NCBI RefSeq assembly: GCF_937873725.1
Contig: NZ_CALMYY010000101.1
Location: forward strand, 49,600 to 113,599
Source: an uncultured Dietzia sp.
GTDB taxonomy: Bacteria > Actinomycetota > Actinomycetes > Mycobacteriales > Mycobacteriaceae
Reading direction: 5' to 3'
Length of the DNA stretch: 64,000 bases
A program made the position numbers and the translations under genes. Positions 10,459-21,691 of the stretch are shown in pieces. Each line of letters opens with the position of its first letter. Within the stretch, counting starts at the first letter, position 1. The notes under the pieces were generated by a model, which was given only the letters and a program-made list of their open reading frames with translations, ran no database searches and was not told where the DNA came from.

Positions 10459-11467
10459 ACGACGACGAAGTGGATCCCGGCACCCGGGACGACGACGCCT
10501 CGCTCACCGACGAGAGGTGCGAGCCGGGCGAGGTGGAGCGTGACGACGCGCTCCTCGACGCCCTCGCGGCGGGCGACCGGCCCGCGTCCGAGGACCCGCT
10601 TCTCGCCCTGTTGTCGGACTGGCGCGCCGAGGTGGGCGCCGCACCCCTGCCCGGGTTGCCGAGCGCCGAGGAGATCGAGATCGCCCTCGCGCCCAACGTC
10701 TCCCGCCTGTGGCCGCGACGCGGCTGGGCGAAGTCCCACGAACATCACCACGGGCAGCGCCCGGCGCTCTGGCAGGCGGTGACCGGTGCCGCCGCCGTGG
10801 CCGCCGTGATCGTCGGGGGGCTGTCCGTCGCCGCGCACAGCGCGATGCCGGGTGACCCCCTGTGGGGGTCTCCAAGACGATCTTCTCCGATCGCGCCGGC
10901 GAGGTGGAGCTGGTCAGCGACCTGACCGAGCACCTGGCGGCGGCGGACCTGGCCGCCCGCGAAGGTGACCGGGACACGGCCGAGCGACTCCTGGACGAGG
11001 TGACCGACCGGCTGGACGAGGTCGCGGACGCGTCGGAGCGGGTCGAGTTGATGAAGCGTCGCGACGCGATCATGAGGGACCTGAGCCGGGTCACCCCGAG
11101 CGCGGTCCCGTCGCCGGCCCCCGCTCCCGTCCCGGCCCCGGGGCCGGGACCGGGTGTCGCCACGCTCGTCCCGGGGATCCCGGTTCCGCTACCGACGAAC
11201 CTCATCCAGCCGCCCCCGCCCGGTATCCCGGTGATCCCGCTGCCCCTCGACGGGTTGCGGATCCCGACCACGCTGCAGATCCCGATCGACACACAGCGGC
11301 TGCAGGACTTCCTGTCACCCACCACCGGGCTGGAGGAGTCGGATGAGGACGAGTCGGTCACGCCGACCCCGTCCCCCACGCGGACCACCGTGACCCAGGT
11401 CCCGACCCCGTCGACGAGTCCGGCCAGCGACCCTCAGACAGCGCAGTCGAGCCAGCCCGCCAACTGA
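10455..11467 (+). pseudogene. rsdA: Anti-sigma-D factor RsdA, frameshifted in this sequence
   Basis: The membrane-bound partner that should hold SigD inactive. The N-terminal part reads to about 10868: an acidic SigD-binding segment (RDDALLDALAAGDR, DPLLALLSDWRAEV) and one membrane helix (ALWQAVTGAAAVAAVIVGGL). The frame then changes at the G-run near 10863-10867. The expected GDPLWGVSKTIFSDRA is only recovered by adding one G; uncorrected, the first frame stops at 10925. The second frame (to 11467) gives the rest: a helical EHLAAADLAAREGDRDTAE domain and a Pro/Thr-rich tail. Corrected, it would be about 337 residues. A sequencing or assembly error in a homopolymer is more likely than real loss, but a true mutation would leave SigD unrestrained. 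An ATG at 10449 is an alternative start. Confidence 0.85.
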
Positions 11468-11478
11468 GGGCACTCATC

Positions 11479-11526
11479 GACACGGGCCCCGCCCGCACCG
11501 TCGCCGGTGCGGGCGGGGCCCGTGTC
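11479..11526. terminator. Strong bidirectional terminator between rsdA and the DUF5319 gene
   Basis: A perfect 21-bp stem (11479-11499 with 11506-11526, beginning GACACGGGCCCCGCC) with a 6-nt loop sits between two convergent genes, so it can serve both strands. Confidence 0.85.
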
Positions 11527-11550
11527 GTCAGCGGGTCGGCAGGCGCCGGG

Positions 11551-13620
<2,070 letters not shown>

Positions 13621-13626
13621 AGGCGC

Positions 13627-14766
13627 GTGCGAGACGTCGTGGAGATCGGAATGGGCCGCGAGGCCCGTCGGATGTACGGGCTGGGCGATGTGGACATCGT
13701 TCCCTCGCGCCGGACCCGCAGTTCCAAGGAGGTGTCGACGGCCTGGCAGATCGATGCCTACCGGATGGACATCCCCGTGATGACCCACCCGACTGACGCG
13801 GTGGTCTCCCCGGCCTCGGCGGTGGAGTTCTCCAGGCTGGGTGGTCTGGCGGTGCTCAACGGTGAGGGGTTGTGGGCCCGGCACGCGGACCCCGAGGCCG
13901 CGATCGCTCAGTTGCGTGAGATCGCGCTCGAGGACGTGACCGGTCACCGGGCGGTGGCGCGTCTGCAGGAACTGCACCGCGCGCCGATCGACCACGACCT
14001 GCTCGCCGCCGCGGTCACGAGGATCCGGGACGAGGGGGGGACCGTCGCCGTCCGGGTGTCCCCTCAGCATGCCCGCGCCCTCACCCCGGGCCTCGTCGCG
14101 GCCGGCATCGACATGCTGGTCGTCCAGGGCACGATCATCTCCGCCGAGCACGTGAGCGGAGAGGACGAGCCCCTGAACCTCAAGGAGTTCATCGGGGGAC
14201 TCGACGTGCCGGTGATCGCCGGCGGTGTCGTGGACCACAAGACCGCCCTGCACCTCATGCGCACGGGCGCGGCCGGCGTGATCGTCGGCTACGGCGGCGT
14301 CGACGGTGTCACCACCACCGGCCAGGTGCTGGGCATGGAGGTCCACATGGCCACCGCGATCGCCGACGCGGCGGCCGCGCGCCGTGACTACCTCGACGAG
14401 ACCGGTGGGCGCTACGTCCACGTCCTGGCCGACGGTGACATCTACACCTCCGGGGACATCGCCCGCGCGGTGGCCTGCGGCGCCGATGCCGTGGTGCTGG
14501 GCCCGCTCCTGGCCGGCGCTCTCGAGTCGCCCGGTGGCGGCGTCTACTGGAACTCGGTCTCCGCCCACCCCAAGGTCCCCCGCGGCCACGTCGCGGAGAT
14601 CGACGAGGAGACGGCGCTGGCCCCGCTGGCGGAGGTTCTCGAGGGGCCGACGAGCGTCCCGGACGGGACCCGCAACCTCATGGGCGGCCTGCGCCGGGCG
14701 ATGGCCAAGTGCGGGTACTCCGACGTCAAGGGATTCCAGAGGGTGGACCTGTCCGTGCGTCCGTGA
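13627..14766 (+). CDS. guaB3: GuaB3 family IMP dehydrogenase-related protein
   Basis: A 379-residue IMPDH-like TIM barrel without CBS domains, the GuaB3 form found next to guaB in Actinobacteria. It begins at GTG 13627 with VEIGMGREARRMYGLGDVDIVPSRRTRSS. The loop that in GuaB carries the catalytic Cys (GPGSICTT) is here GYGGVDGVTTTGQ, so that Cys is not seen. Phosphate-binding Gly motifs (LADGDIYTSGDIARAVACGAD) are kept. It may be a divergent purine nucleotide enzyme; its reaction is not settled from sequence. Cotranscription with guaB is likely from the 6-bp gap. Confidence 0.9.
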   Translation: MRDVVEIGMGREARRMYGLGDVDIVPSRRTRSSKEVSTAWQIDAYRMDIPVMTHPTDAVVSPASAVEFSRLGGLAVLNGEGLWARHADPEAAIAQLREIALEDVTGHRAVARLQELHRAPIDHDLLAAAVTRIRDEGGTVAVRVSPQHARALTPGLVAAGIDMLVVQGTIISAEHVSGEDEPLNLKEFIGGLDVPVIAGGVVDHKTALHLMRTGAAGVIVGYGGVDGVTTTGQVLGMEVHMATAIADAAAARRDYLDETGGRYVHVLADGDIYTSGDIARAVACGADAVVLGPLLAGALESPGGGVYWNSVSAHPKVPRGHVAEIDEETALAPLAEVLEGPTSVPDGTRNLMGGLRRAMAKCGYSDVKGFQRVDLSVRP

Positions 14767-14885
14767 CCCGCCGGGGCGGCACGCCGGCGCGGAGGCGTCT
14801 GGACAAAACGAACCCTACTGTCGGGTAAGTTCGCGGTTCCTCGGGTAGTGTGATCCACATCCTCGACCACCCAGGGAGTTCCACC

Positions 14886-16655
14886 ATGACGTCACACACG
14901 CCGTCGCCGTCGCCCTCGACCGCCGACCCCGCCGTGAGCACCGATACCGATGTCATCGTGATCGGGTCGGGATTCGGGGGAAGCGTCACGGCGCTCCGCC
15001 TGTCGGAGAAGGGGTACCGGGTCACGGTGCTCGAGGCGGGCCGCCGATTCGAGGACGCGGATTTCCCCAAGACCTCGTGGCGGCTCAACAGGTACGTGTG
15101 GGCGCCCAAGCTCAAGCTCTTCGGGCTCCAGCGCGTGCACATGCTGCGCGACGTGATGATCCTCGCGGGCGCGGGAGTGGGCGGCGGGTCACTGAACTAC
15201 GCCAACACGCTGTACAAGCCGTCCACCCCGTTCTTCAAGGACCGGCAGTGGGGGCACATCACGGACTGGGAGGACGAGCTCACCCCGTTCTACGACCAGG
15301 GTCGCCGCATGCTCGGCGTGGTCACCAACCCCACGCACACGCACTCGGACGAGGTCATGAAGTCGGTCGCCGAGGACATGGGCGCGGGGGACACCTTCGT
15401 CTACACCCCGGTCGGCGTGTTCTTCGGCGAGAAGACCGGTGGCGAGGGCAAGCCGGGGCAGACCGTCAAGGATCCGTACTTCGGCGGGGCGGGGCCGGAC
15501 CGCCCCGCCTGCATCGAGTGCGGAGAGTGCATGACCGGGTGCCGCCACGGCGCCAAGAACACGCTGTTGAAGAACTACCTCGGCCTGGCCGAGCGCGCCG
15601 GTGCCCGGGTGCTCGACCGGACGACCGTCAGCGGCCTGCGCGAGCGCGGCGACGGCACGTGGGAGGTCACGTGCGAGCGCACAGGCGCGTGGACCGCCCG
15701 CGGCAAGCGCACCACCACCATGACGTCCGCCCACGTGGTGGTGGCCGCGGGAACCTGGGGCACCCAGCACCTGCTCCACTACGCCAAGGACGACGGGTCG
15801 CTGCCCAAGCTGTCCGACGCGCTCGGCAATCTCACGCGCACCAACTCGGAGTCGATCCTCGGGGCGATGCGGCCGAACTACATGCCGGAGCAGGACTTCT
15901 CCGAGGGGGTGGCCATCACGTCGTCGTTCCATCCCCGGCCCGACACCCACATCGAACCGGTCCGGTACGGCAAGGGCTCCAACGCCATCGCCATCCTGCA
16001 GACCCTGCTGACCGACGGTGACGGGCCGCTGCCGCGGTGGCGGACCCTGCTGAACGAGGTCCGGCGTGAACCGCGGATGTTCCTCCAGCTCTTCTACCTG
16101 CGGCGCTGGAGCCAGCGGTCGGTGATCGCCCTGGTCATGCAGACCCTGGACAACTCGCTCCAGACCTCGGTCAAGCGCGTCGGTCCGTTCCGGTACGTCA
16201 CCAGCACACAGGGCCACGGCGAGCCCAACCCGACGTGGATCCCCGCCGGCAACGAGGCCACCCGCAGGATGGCCGAGAAGATCGGCGGACTCCCGGGTGG
16301 CACCTGGGGCGAGATCGCGAACATGCCCCTGACCGCCCACTTCCTGGGCGGATGCGCGATCTCGGATTCGCCCGAGGCCGGTGTCGTCGACCCGTACCAC
16401 CGGGTGTGGAACTACCCGACGATGCACATCGTGGACGGTTCCGCGATCTCGGCCAACCTCGGCGTCAACCCGGCCCTGAGCATCACCGCGCAGGCCGAGC
16501 GGGCCATGTCCCTGTGGCCCAACAAGGGCGAGGCCGACCCCCGGCCCGCCCAGGGGGAGCGCTACCGGCGCGTGGCACCCGTGCGGCCCGCGGCCCCGGT
16601 CGTCCCGGAGGCCGCGCCCGGCGCGCTCCGCCTGCCCATCGTCGGGGTCAGCTGA
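14886..16655 (+). CDS. choD: GMC-family oxidoreductase, ChoD-like (putative cholesterol oxidase)
   Basis: A 589-residue FAD enzyme. The N-terminal Rossmann motif is VIVIGSGFGGSVTALRLSEKG, and the GMC segment is ILAGAGVGGGSLNYANTLY. CIECGECMTGCRHGAKNT is a four-Cys cluster like that of M. tuberculosis ChoD, the best named relative, which also lies next to guaB3. The C-terminal HFLGGCAI and VDGSAISANLGVNPALSITAQAER regions hold the FAD and active-site contacts. Despite the name, oxidation of cholesterol by this branch is not firmly shown, so a different sterol or lipid substrate is possible. No signal peptide. ATG 14886 follows AGGGAG at good spacing. Confidence 0.85.
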   Translation: MTSHTPSPSPSTADPAVSTDTDVIVIGSGFGGSVTALRLSEKGYRVTVLEAGRRFEDADFPKTSWRLNRYVWAPKLKLFGLQRVHMLRDVMILAGAGVGGGSLNYANTLYKPSTPFFKDRQWGHITDWEDELTPFYDQGRRMLGVVTNPTHTHSDEVMKSVAEDMGAGDTFVYTPVGVFFGEKTGGEGKPGQTVKDPYFGGAGPDRPACIECGECMTGCRHGAKNTLLKNYLGLAERAGARVLDRTTVSGLRERGDGTWEVTCERTGAWTARGKRTTTMTSAHVVVAAGTWGTQHLLHYAKDDGSLPKLSDALGNLTRTNSESILGAMRPNYMPEQDFSEGVAITSSFHPRPDTHIEPVRYGKGSNAIAILQTLLTDGDGPLPRWRTLLNEVRREPRMFLQLFYLRRWSQRSVIALVMQTLDNSLQTSVKRVGPFRYVTSTQGHGEPNPTWIPAGNEATRRMAEKIGGLPGGTWGEIANMPLTAHFLGGCAISDSPEAGVVDPYHRVWNYPTMHIVDGSAISANLGVNPALSITAQAERAMSLWPNKGEADPRPAQGERYRRVAPVRPAAPVVPEAAPGALRLPIVGVS

Positions 16656-16668
16656 CGGAGCGCGGGCC

Positions 16669-16686
16669 GCTCAGTGGCCGCTGAGC
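16669..16686. terminator. Hairpin between convergent choD-like and WS/DGAT genes
   Basis: GCTCAG-TGGCCG-CTGAGC, a 6-bp stem with a 6-nt loop that overlaps the end of the minus-strand gene. It may terminate both transcripts; short and without a T-run. Confidence 0.4.
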
Positions 16687-18074
16687 TCGACCAGTTCGGC
16701 GAAGGCCGACTCGATCCCCCGCGCCACGACGTCCGGGTCGGGCACGAGGTGTTCGCACGAGATCACGCCCAGGTCGATGCGCCCGTCGATCGACACGCCG
16801 GTCACGGACAGCCCTGCACCGTGCAGGAGCGGACCGAACGGGTGTATGTGGGTGATCCGTGCGCCGAGGAAGTAGAGGGGGGTCCGGGGCCCGGGGACGT
16901 TCGAGATGATGAGGTTGTAGACCACCGGGTGGAGGTCGGCGAGCCGGAGCGACTCGTACGCCCGCATCCCCACGGCGAGGAGTCGGCCGGGACTCATCCG
17001 TCCCCAGTCGTCGAGCAGGGCCGGCCGTAGACTCGCGGCCTGCCGCTTGGCGGTCACGGCCGCGGAGCTGATCCGGTGGTACCGCTCGATCGGGTCGTCC
17101 ACATCCGTAGCGAGCGAGGCGAACATCGCCGACACCTGGTTGGCGCCCGTGGTCACGAGGTCCTCCCGGGTGGACACGGGGACCACCGCCACCAGGGACG
17201 AGGCGGGGACGTCCCCGTTGGCCTCGAGGTAGGACCGGACCGCGCCGCCGATCACGGCGAGCAGGACGTCGTTGACCGTCCCGCCCAGGCGCCTCGTGAC
17301 CGACTTGACGGCGTCGAGGTCGAGCGAGGCGGTGGCCACCGCCCGGTGCGGGGTGAGCGAATGGTTGAAGATCGTCCGCGGCGCGGTGAACGGCGCGGGC
17401 ATCGACTCGCCTCGCCCCGCCCGGCCCCGGGCCCGCGTCATCACCGCGGGCACGGACAGGGTCTCGGGGAGCAGCCGCAGGAACGCCAGCGGTCGCCCGA
17501 GCAGGTCCCGGGCGCCACCCGCGATGAGCTGGAGGGAGTTGGCGCGGCCGACGTGGGTGCGGACGAGGTCGGGGTCCTGCGCGGGCGTGGAGGCGTCGGT
17601 CGCGGCGAGGGTGGCGAGCAACTCCGCCGCGAGTATGCCGTCGATGAGCGAGTGGTGGACCCGGCAGAACGCGGTGACGGTCGGGGCGTCGGGCCCGCCC
17701 CGCTCGATGATCCACACCTGCCACAGGGGGCGGGAGGGGTCGAGCGGGGTGGAGGCGAGCCTGCCGCACGTGGCCAACAGCTCGTCCTCGGCACCGCCCG
17801 GTCCGAGCTCGATCCGGCGGACGTGGTTGCCGATGTCGAAGTCGTAGTCCTCGACCCACGCCGGGTGGCCGAGGTTCCACCGGGAGTCGTGGACCTTGCG
17901 ACGGAACGGGGGGATGGCCTTGACCCGCCGGGCGAGTCCCGAGCGCAGGCGTTCGAACGAGTACCCCTCCTCGATCGTGGAGACGTCGAGGTGGACCACG
18001 CCGTTGATGACCATCATCTGCTCGGCGGTCTCGAGGTAGAGGAAGCTGGCGTCGAGCCCGGTCATCCGTTGCAC
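16671..18074 (-). CDS. Wax ester synthase / acyl-CoA:diacylglycerol acyltransferase (second copy)
   Basis: A 467-residue WS/DGAT-family acyltransferase that makes triacylglycerol or wax esters from acyl-CoA. The catalytic motif is HHSLIDG near residue 139. Family blocks include MTGLDASFLYLETAEQMM at the N-terminus, [23 protein letters not shown], the mid-protein LGGTVNDVLLAVIGGA, and NLIISNVPGPRTPLYFLGA in the C-terminal domain. It starts at GTG 18074, 3 bp after the stop of a close paralogue, and is surely cotranscribed with it. Such storage-lipid enzymes are usual in Mycobacteriales. Confidence 0.92.
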   Translation of the reverse strand: MQRMTGLDASFLYLETAEQMMVINGVVHLDVSTIEEGYSFERLRSGLARRVKAIPPFRRKVHDSRWNLGHPAWVEDYDFDIGNHVRRIELGPGGAEDELLATCGRLASTPLDPSRPLWQVWIIERGGPDAPTVTAFCRVHHSLIDGILAAELLATLAATDASTPAQDPDLVRTHVGRANSLQLIAGGARDLLGRPLAFLRLLPETLSVPAVMTRARGRAGRGESMPAPFTAPRTIFNHSLTPHRAVATASLDLDAVKSVTRRLGGTVNDVLLAVIGGAVRSYLEANGDVPASSLVAVVPVSTREDLVTTGANQVSAMFASLATDVDDPIERYHRISSAAVTAKRQAASLRPALLDDWGRMSPGRLLAVGMRAYESLRLADLHPVVYNLIISNVPGPRTPLYFLGARITHIHPFGPLLHGAGLSVTGVSIDGRIDLGVISCEHLVPDPDVVARGIESAFAELVELSGH

Positions 18075-18077
18075 GGC

Positions 18078-19610
18078 TCACTCCTCCCCGGACATCGTGG
18101 GCTCCGGCGCCGCCTGTCGCTGCCTGGTGAGCGACAGCAACCGGTCCATGGACTCGCGGACCCCGTCGGCGAACAGGTCCGGATCGGGGACGAGGTGCTC
18201 GCACGCGTTGATCCCCACGTCGAGCTGGCCGCCCAGGGACATCGCCGTCACGGACAACCCGGAGCCGTGCATCAGCGGGCCCAGCGGATACATGTGCTTG
18301 ACCCGGGCGCCGAGGAAGTCCAGCTTCCCCCTGGGGCCGGGGAAATTGGAGACGACGAGGTTGTGCACGACCGGGTGCAGGTCGGCCAGGTGGAAGTCGC
18401 CGTACAGGCGCATCAGCAGCGACAGGGGCGCGGCCGGGGCCAGGGTCGCCAGGTCCTGGATGAAGTCCGGGCGCATGCCGCTCCTGGTCTGCTTCTTGCC
18501 GCGGCGGGTCCGTGCGGACACCGCCCGCAGGCGCTCGACCGGGTCCGGGATGTCGGTCCCCAGCGAGGCGAACAGCACGGTCACCCTGTTGTTGCCCTGG
18601 GTGCCGTCGTCGTCGCGCGTCGAGACGGGGACGACGGCGATGAGCGGCTTCTCGGGCAGGTCGTCGTAGAGCCTGAGGTAGCGGCGGAGCCCTCCGCCCA
18701 CCACCGTGAGGAACACGTCGTTGACGGTGACCCCGAAGGCGGACTTGATCTCCTTGATCTCCGTCAGGTCGAGCGTCGTCCCCCAGACCGCCCGGTGCGG
18801 GGTGATGGTCGCGTTGAAGCGGGTCCTCGGGGCGGTGAAGGGCGCGGCCTTGGGCGCCACCTCGTCGTCGGCCTCGACCGCCTCGTGCGTCCCGGTGCCC
18901 GCGCCGGCGTCCGGGTCCCGGACCTCCCGCGGCGCGGTCTTCTTCCCCGCCGCCCTCGTCCCGGCGGCCTTCCGCAGCCGGATCGGCAGCATGGCGGCCT
19001 CGGGCAGTAACCGGGCGATGGTGACCGGGCGGCGGACGTAGAAGTCCCACAGCCCGCCGGTGATCAGCTGGAGCGGGTTGGCACCTCCGGCCTGGGTCCG
19101 GACGAGGTCGAGGTCGCGGGAGGAGGGCTTCTGCCCGGCGGCGCTGAGCTTGCGGAGGACCGCGGCGCTGCTCGTTCCGTCCAGCAGCGCGTGGTGGGCG
19201 CGGAAGAAGACGGCGATGGTGCCGGGAGCGGCCAACCCCTCCAGCACCCACATCTCCCAGAGGGGCCTCGACCGGTCGAGCGGGCGGCTGCTCAGGGTTC
19301 CGCACATCTCGAACACGGCGTCGTCGTCGCCCGGCGCGTCCACCACGACGCGTCGGACGTGCTGGGTCACGTCGAGGTCGTACTCCTCCACCCACGCGGG
19401 GTGGCCGAGGTTGAGGGGCGAGTCGTAGATCTTCCGGCGGAACTCGGGGATCTCCTTGACCCGGCGCGCGAGCTCCGTCCGGACCCGGTCGAAGGTGTAC
19501 TCGAAGTCCAGTGCGGAGACGTCGACGATGAGGATCCCGCCCACCACGAGCATCTGTTGCGAGGTCTCCAGGTACAGCAGGCTCGCGTCGAAACCCGTCA
19601 TCCGCTCCAT
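18078..19610 (-). CDS. Wax ester synthase / acyl-CoA:diacylglycerol acyltransferase (first copy)
   Basis: A 510-residue WS/DGAT family member. The motif reads HHALLDG near residue 138, which keeps the catalytic HHxxxDG pattern. N-terminal [53 protein letters not shown] and [16 protein letters not shown] match its neighbour closely, so the pair arose by tandem duplication. Compared with the neighbour it has an insertion of about 40 residues at 210-250, rich in Ala, Lys and acidic residues ([19 protein letters not shown]), which is likely a linker between the two domains. First gene of a two-gene operon running toward choD. Confidence 0.92.
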   Translation of the reverse strand: MERMTGFDASLLYLETSQQMLVVGGILIVDVSALDFEYTFDRVRTELARRVKEIPEFRRKIYDSPLNLGHPAWVEEYDLDVTQHVRRVVVDAPGDDDAVFEMCGTLSSRPLDRSRPLWEMWVLEGLAAPGTIAVFFRAHHALLDGTSSAAVLRKLSAAGQKPSSRDLDLVRTQAGGANPLQLITGGLWDFYVRRPVTIARLLPEAAMLPIRLRKAAGTRAAGKKTAPREVRDPDAGAGTGTHEAVEADDEVAPKAAPFTAPRTRFNATITPHRAVWGTTLDLTEIKEIKSAFGVTVNDVFLTVVGGGLRRYLRLYDDLPEKPLIAVVPVSTRDDDGTQGNNRVTVLFASLGTDIPDPVERLRAVSARTRRGKKQTRSGMRPDFIQDLATLAPAAPLSLLMRLYGDFHLADLHPVVHNLVVSNFPGPRGKLDFLGARVKHMYPLGPLMHGSGLSVTAMSLGGQLDVGINACEHLVPDPDLFADGVRESMDRLLSLTRQRQAAPEPTMSGEE

Positions 19611-19724
19611 GGTGACTTCCCCCGTCGGTCGTGGTGGCCGCCAGAGCCCGGCCCCGTGCTGTGGTCCAGTGTGGACGGCTCCACCCGTCGCGTGGGGCGA
19701 GTTCGGTGGACGGGGTCCGACGCC

Positions 19725-19730
19725 TAGACT
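19725..19730 (+). promoter_or_regulatory. -10 element of leaderless guaA
   Basis: TAGACT followed by 7 nt and then the GTG start at 19738. It fits the actinobacterial TANNNT hexamer and would place transcription start on the start codon; no ribosome site is seen. Confidence 0.65.
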
Positions 19731-19737
19731 CTGGTCC

Positions 19738-21351
19738 GTGGCCGAGAACGCGCAGACCGACTCCCAGATCACCGCCGAAGCGGCGGCCCCCCGCCCCGTC
19801 CTGGTCGTCGACTTCGGCGCCCAGTACGCGCAACTCATCGCCCGCCGGGTGCGCGAGGCGAGGATCTACTCCGAGGTGATCCCCTACACCGCGACGGTGG
19901 ACGAGATCCGGGCCAAGGATCCGGTGGCCCTGATCCTGTCCGGGGGCCCCGCCAGCGTCTACGCCGAGGACGCCCCGTCGCTCGATCCGGCCGTGCTGGA
20001 GCTCGGGCTCCCCGTGTTCGGCATCTGCTACGGCTTCCAGACCATGGCCGGCGCGCTGGGTGGGGAGGTCGCGCACACCGGAAGCCGCGAGTACGGGCGC
20101 ACCGACGTGACGGTGTCCGGCGGGCTGCTGCACGCGGGCCTGCCCGAGCACCACCCGGTGTGGATGAGCCACGGCGACGCGGTCACCACCGCGCCCGAGG
20201 GGTTCACGGTCACCGCGACCTCCCCGGGGGCACCGGTGGCGGCGTTCGAATGCGTCGAGCGCCGGATGGCCGGCGTCCAGTACCACCCCGAGGTCCTGCA
20301 CTCGCCGCACGGTCAGCAGGTGCTCACCCGCTTCCTCACCGAGGTGGCGGGCCTGGAGCCCACGTGGACCGCGTCCAACATCGCGGACCAGCTCGTGGAG
20401 GCCGTCCGCGAGCAGGTCGGCGACGGCCGGGCGATCTGCGGCCTGTCCGGTGGCGTCGACTCCGCCGTCGCGGCCGCGCTGGTCCAGAAGGCCATCGGTG
20501 ACCGCCTCACGTGCGTGTTCGTCGACCACGGTCTGCTGCGCGCGGGGGAGCGGGAGCAGGTGGAGAACGACTTCGTGGCCGCCACCGGCGCCCGCCTCAT
20601 CACGCTCGACGACTCCCAGACCTACCTCGGGCACCTGGCCGGCGTGACGGACCCCGAGTCCAAGCGCAAGATCATCGGCCGCGAGTTCATCCGGTCGTTC
20701 GAGCGGGCCGTCACGCAGGCCCTCGAGCTCCAGGGCTCCGACGACGGCCCGGCCTCCTCCGTCGACTTCCTCGTGCAGGGGACCCTGTACCCCGACGTGG
20801 TGGAGTCCGGCGGGGGCGCGGGCACGGCCAACATCAAGAGCCACCACAACGTGGGCGGGCTGCCCGACGACATCGAGTTCTCCCTGGTGGAGCCGCTGCG
20901 CCTGTTGTTCAAGGACGAGGTCCGCGCCGTGGGCCGCGAGCTGGGACTGCCCGAGGCGATCGTCGGCCGGCACCCCTTCCCGGGACCGGGGCTGGCCATC
21001 CGGATCGTCGGCGCCGTGGACCGCGACCGGCTCGAGACCCTGCGCGCGGCGGACGCGATCGTGCGCGAGGAGATGACCGCCGCGGGCCTGGACTCCTCGG
21101 TGTGGCAGTGCCCGGTGGTGCTGCTGGCCGACGTCCGATCGGTGGGCGTCCAGGGCGACGGTCGCACCTACGGTCACCCGATCGTCCTGCGCCCGGTCAG
21201 CTCCGAGGACGCCATGACGGCGGACTGGACCCGCGTGCCGTACGAGACGCTCGCGCTGATCTCGAGCCGCATCACCAACGAGGTCCCGGACGTCAACCGC
21301 GTGGTGCTGGACGTGACCAGCAAGCCGCCGGGCACCATCGAGTGGGAGTGA
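19738..21351 (+). CDS. guaA: GMP synthase (glutamine-hydrolysing)
   Basis: Converts XMP to GMP using glutamine and ATP. The class I amidotransferase domain (about residues 20-215) has GICYGFQTM with nucleophile Cys97 and the His-Glu pair in [10 protein letters not shown]. The ATP pyrophosphatase domain begins with the P-loop [14 protein letters not shown] near residue 238. The dimerisation domain ends with the invariant [11 protein letters not shown]. Length 537 aa is normal. GTG 19738 is chosen because TAGACT lies 7 nt upstream, suggesting a leaderless mRNA. It completes the guaB-guaA route in this region. Confidence 0.97.
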   Translation: MAENAQTDSQITAEAAAPRPVLVVDFGAQYAQLIARRVREARIYSEVIPYTATVDEIRAKDPVALILSGGPASVYAEDAPSLDPAVLELGLPVFGICYGFQTMAGALGGEVAHTGSREYGRTDVTVSGGLLHAGLPEHHPVWMSHGDAVTTAPEGFTVTATSPGAPVAAFECVERRMAGVQYHPEVLHSPHGQQVLTRFLTEVAGLEPTWTASNIADQLVEAVREQVGDGRAICGLSGGVDSAVAAALVQKAIGDRLTCVFVDHGLLRAGEREQVENDFVAATGARLITLDDSQTYLGHLAGVTDPESKRKIIGREFIRSFERAVTQALELQGSDDGPASSVDFLVQGTLYPDVVESGGGAGTANIKSHHNVGGLPDDIEFSLVEPLRLLFKDEVRAVGRELGLPEAIVGRHPFPGPGLAIRIVGAVDRDRLETLRAADAIVREEMTAAGLDSSVWQCPVVLLADVRSVGVQGDGRTYGHPIVLRPVSSEDAMTADWTRVPYETLALISSRITNEVPDVNRVVLDVTSKPPGTIEWE

Positions 21352-21382
21352 CCCGGGCGCGGCCCTGACGCGGCCCCGGGGG

Positions 21383-21691
21383 TCAGCGGCGCACGACCAT
21401 CGCCAGCCCGACCAGCACCAGCAGCACCAGTGCGGCGGAGACCACCACGGTGGAGGTGAGCATGGGCGCGCCCAGGATCGCCCAGACGGCGACACCCAGG
21501 GAGAGCAGCCCCGCCACCGCGAGGACCGGTGACCCGGGCCGTTCGCGCCGCGGCACCGGGGTGGTGCCGGTCCCGTAGGGGAGCGGATCGTGGAGCGGCC
21601 GGTCGGGGACGGTGGTCATGTCGGGGCTCCCGGTGGTGTGGTCGTGGGCGTTCTGGTCGGCGTTCCGGTCGGCACGATCCGCGTCGCTCAT
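21383..21691 (-). CDS. Small membrane protein of the PspC cluster
   Basis: A 102-residue protein. The first 55 residues are charged and Asp/Pro-rich; then come two membrane helices (SPVLAVAGLLSLGVAVWAILGA and TVVVSAALVLLVLVGLAMVV) and a short RR end. Its ATG overlaps the stop of the PspC-domain gene (ATGA), so they are coupled. No family is recognised. Location suggests a helper in the same envelope-stress module. Confidence 0.75.
   Translation of the reverse strand: MSDADRADRNADQNAHDHTTGSPDMTTVPDRPLHDPLPYGTGTTPVPRRERPGSPVLAVAGLLSLGVAVWAILGAPMLTSTVVVSAALVLLVLVGLAMVVRR

Noticed and set aside
16648..21495. Very long open frames on the minus strand (for example more than 1600 codons across two acyltransferase genes and guaA)
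   Set aside because: They are shadows caused by the high GC content; they are Arg/Pro/Gly-rich without family motifs and run across clearly recognised genes.
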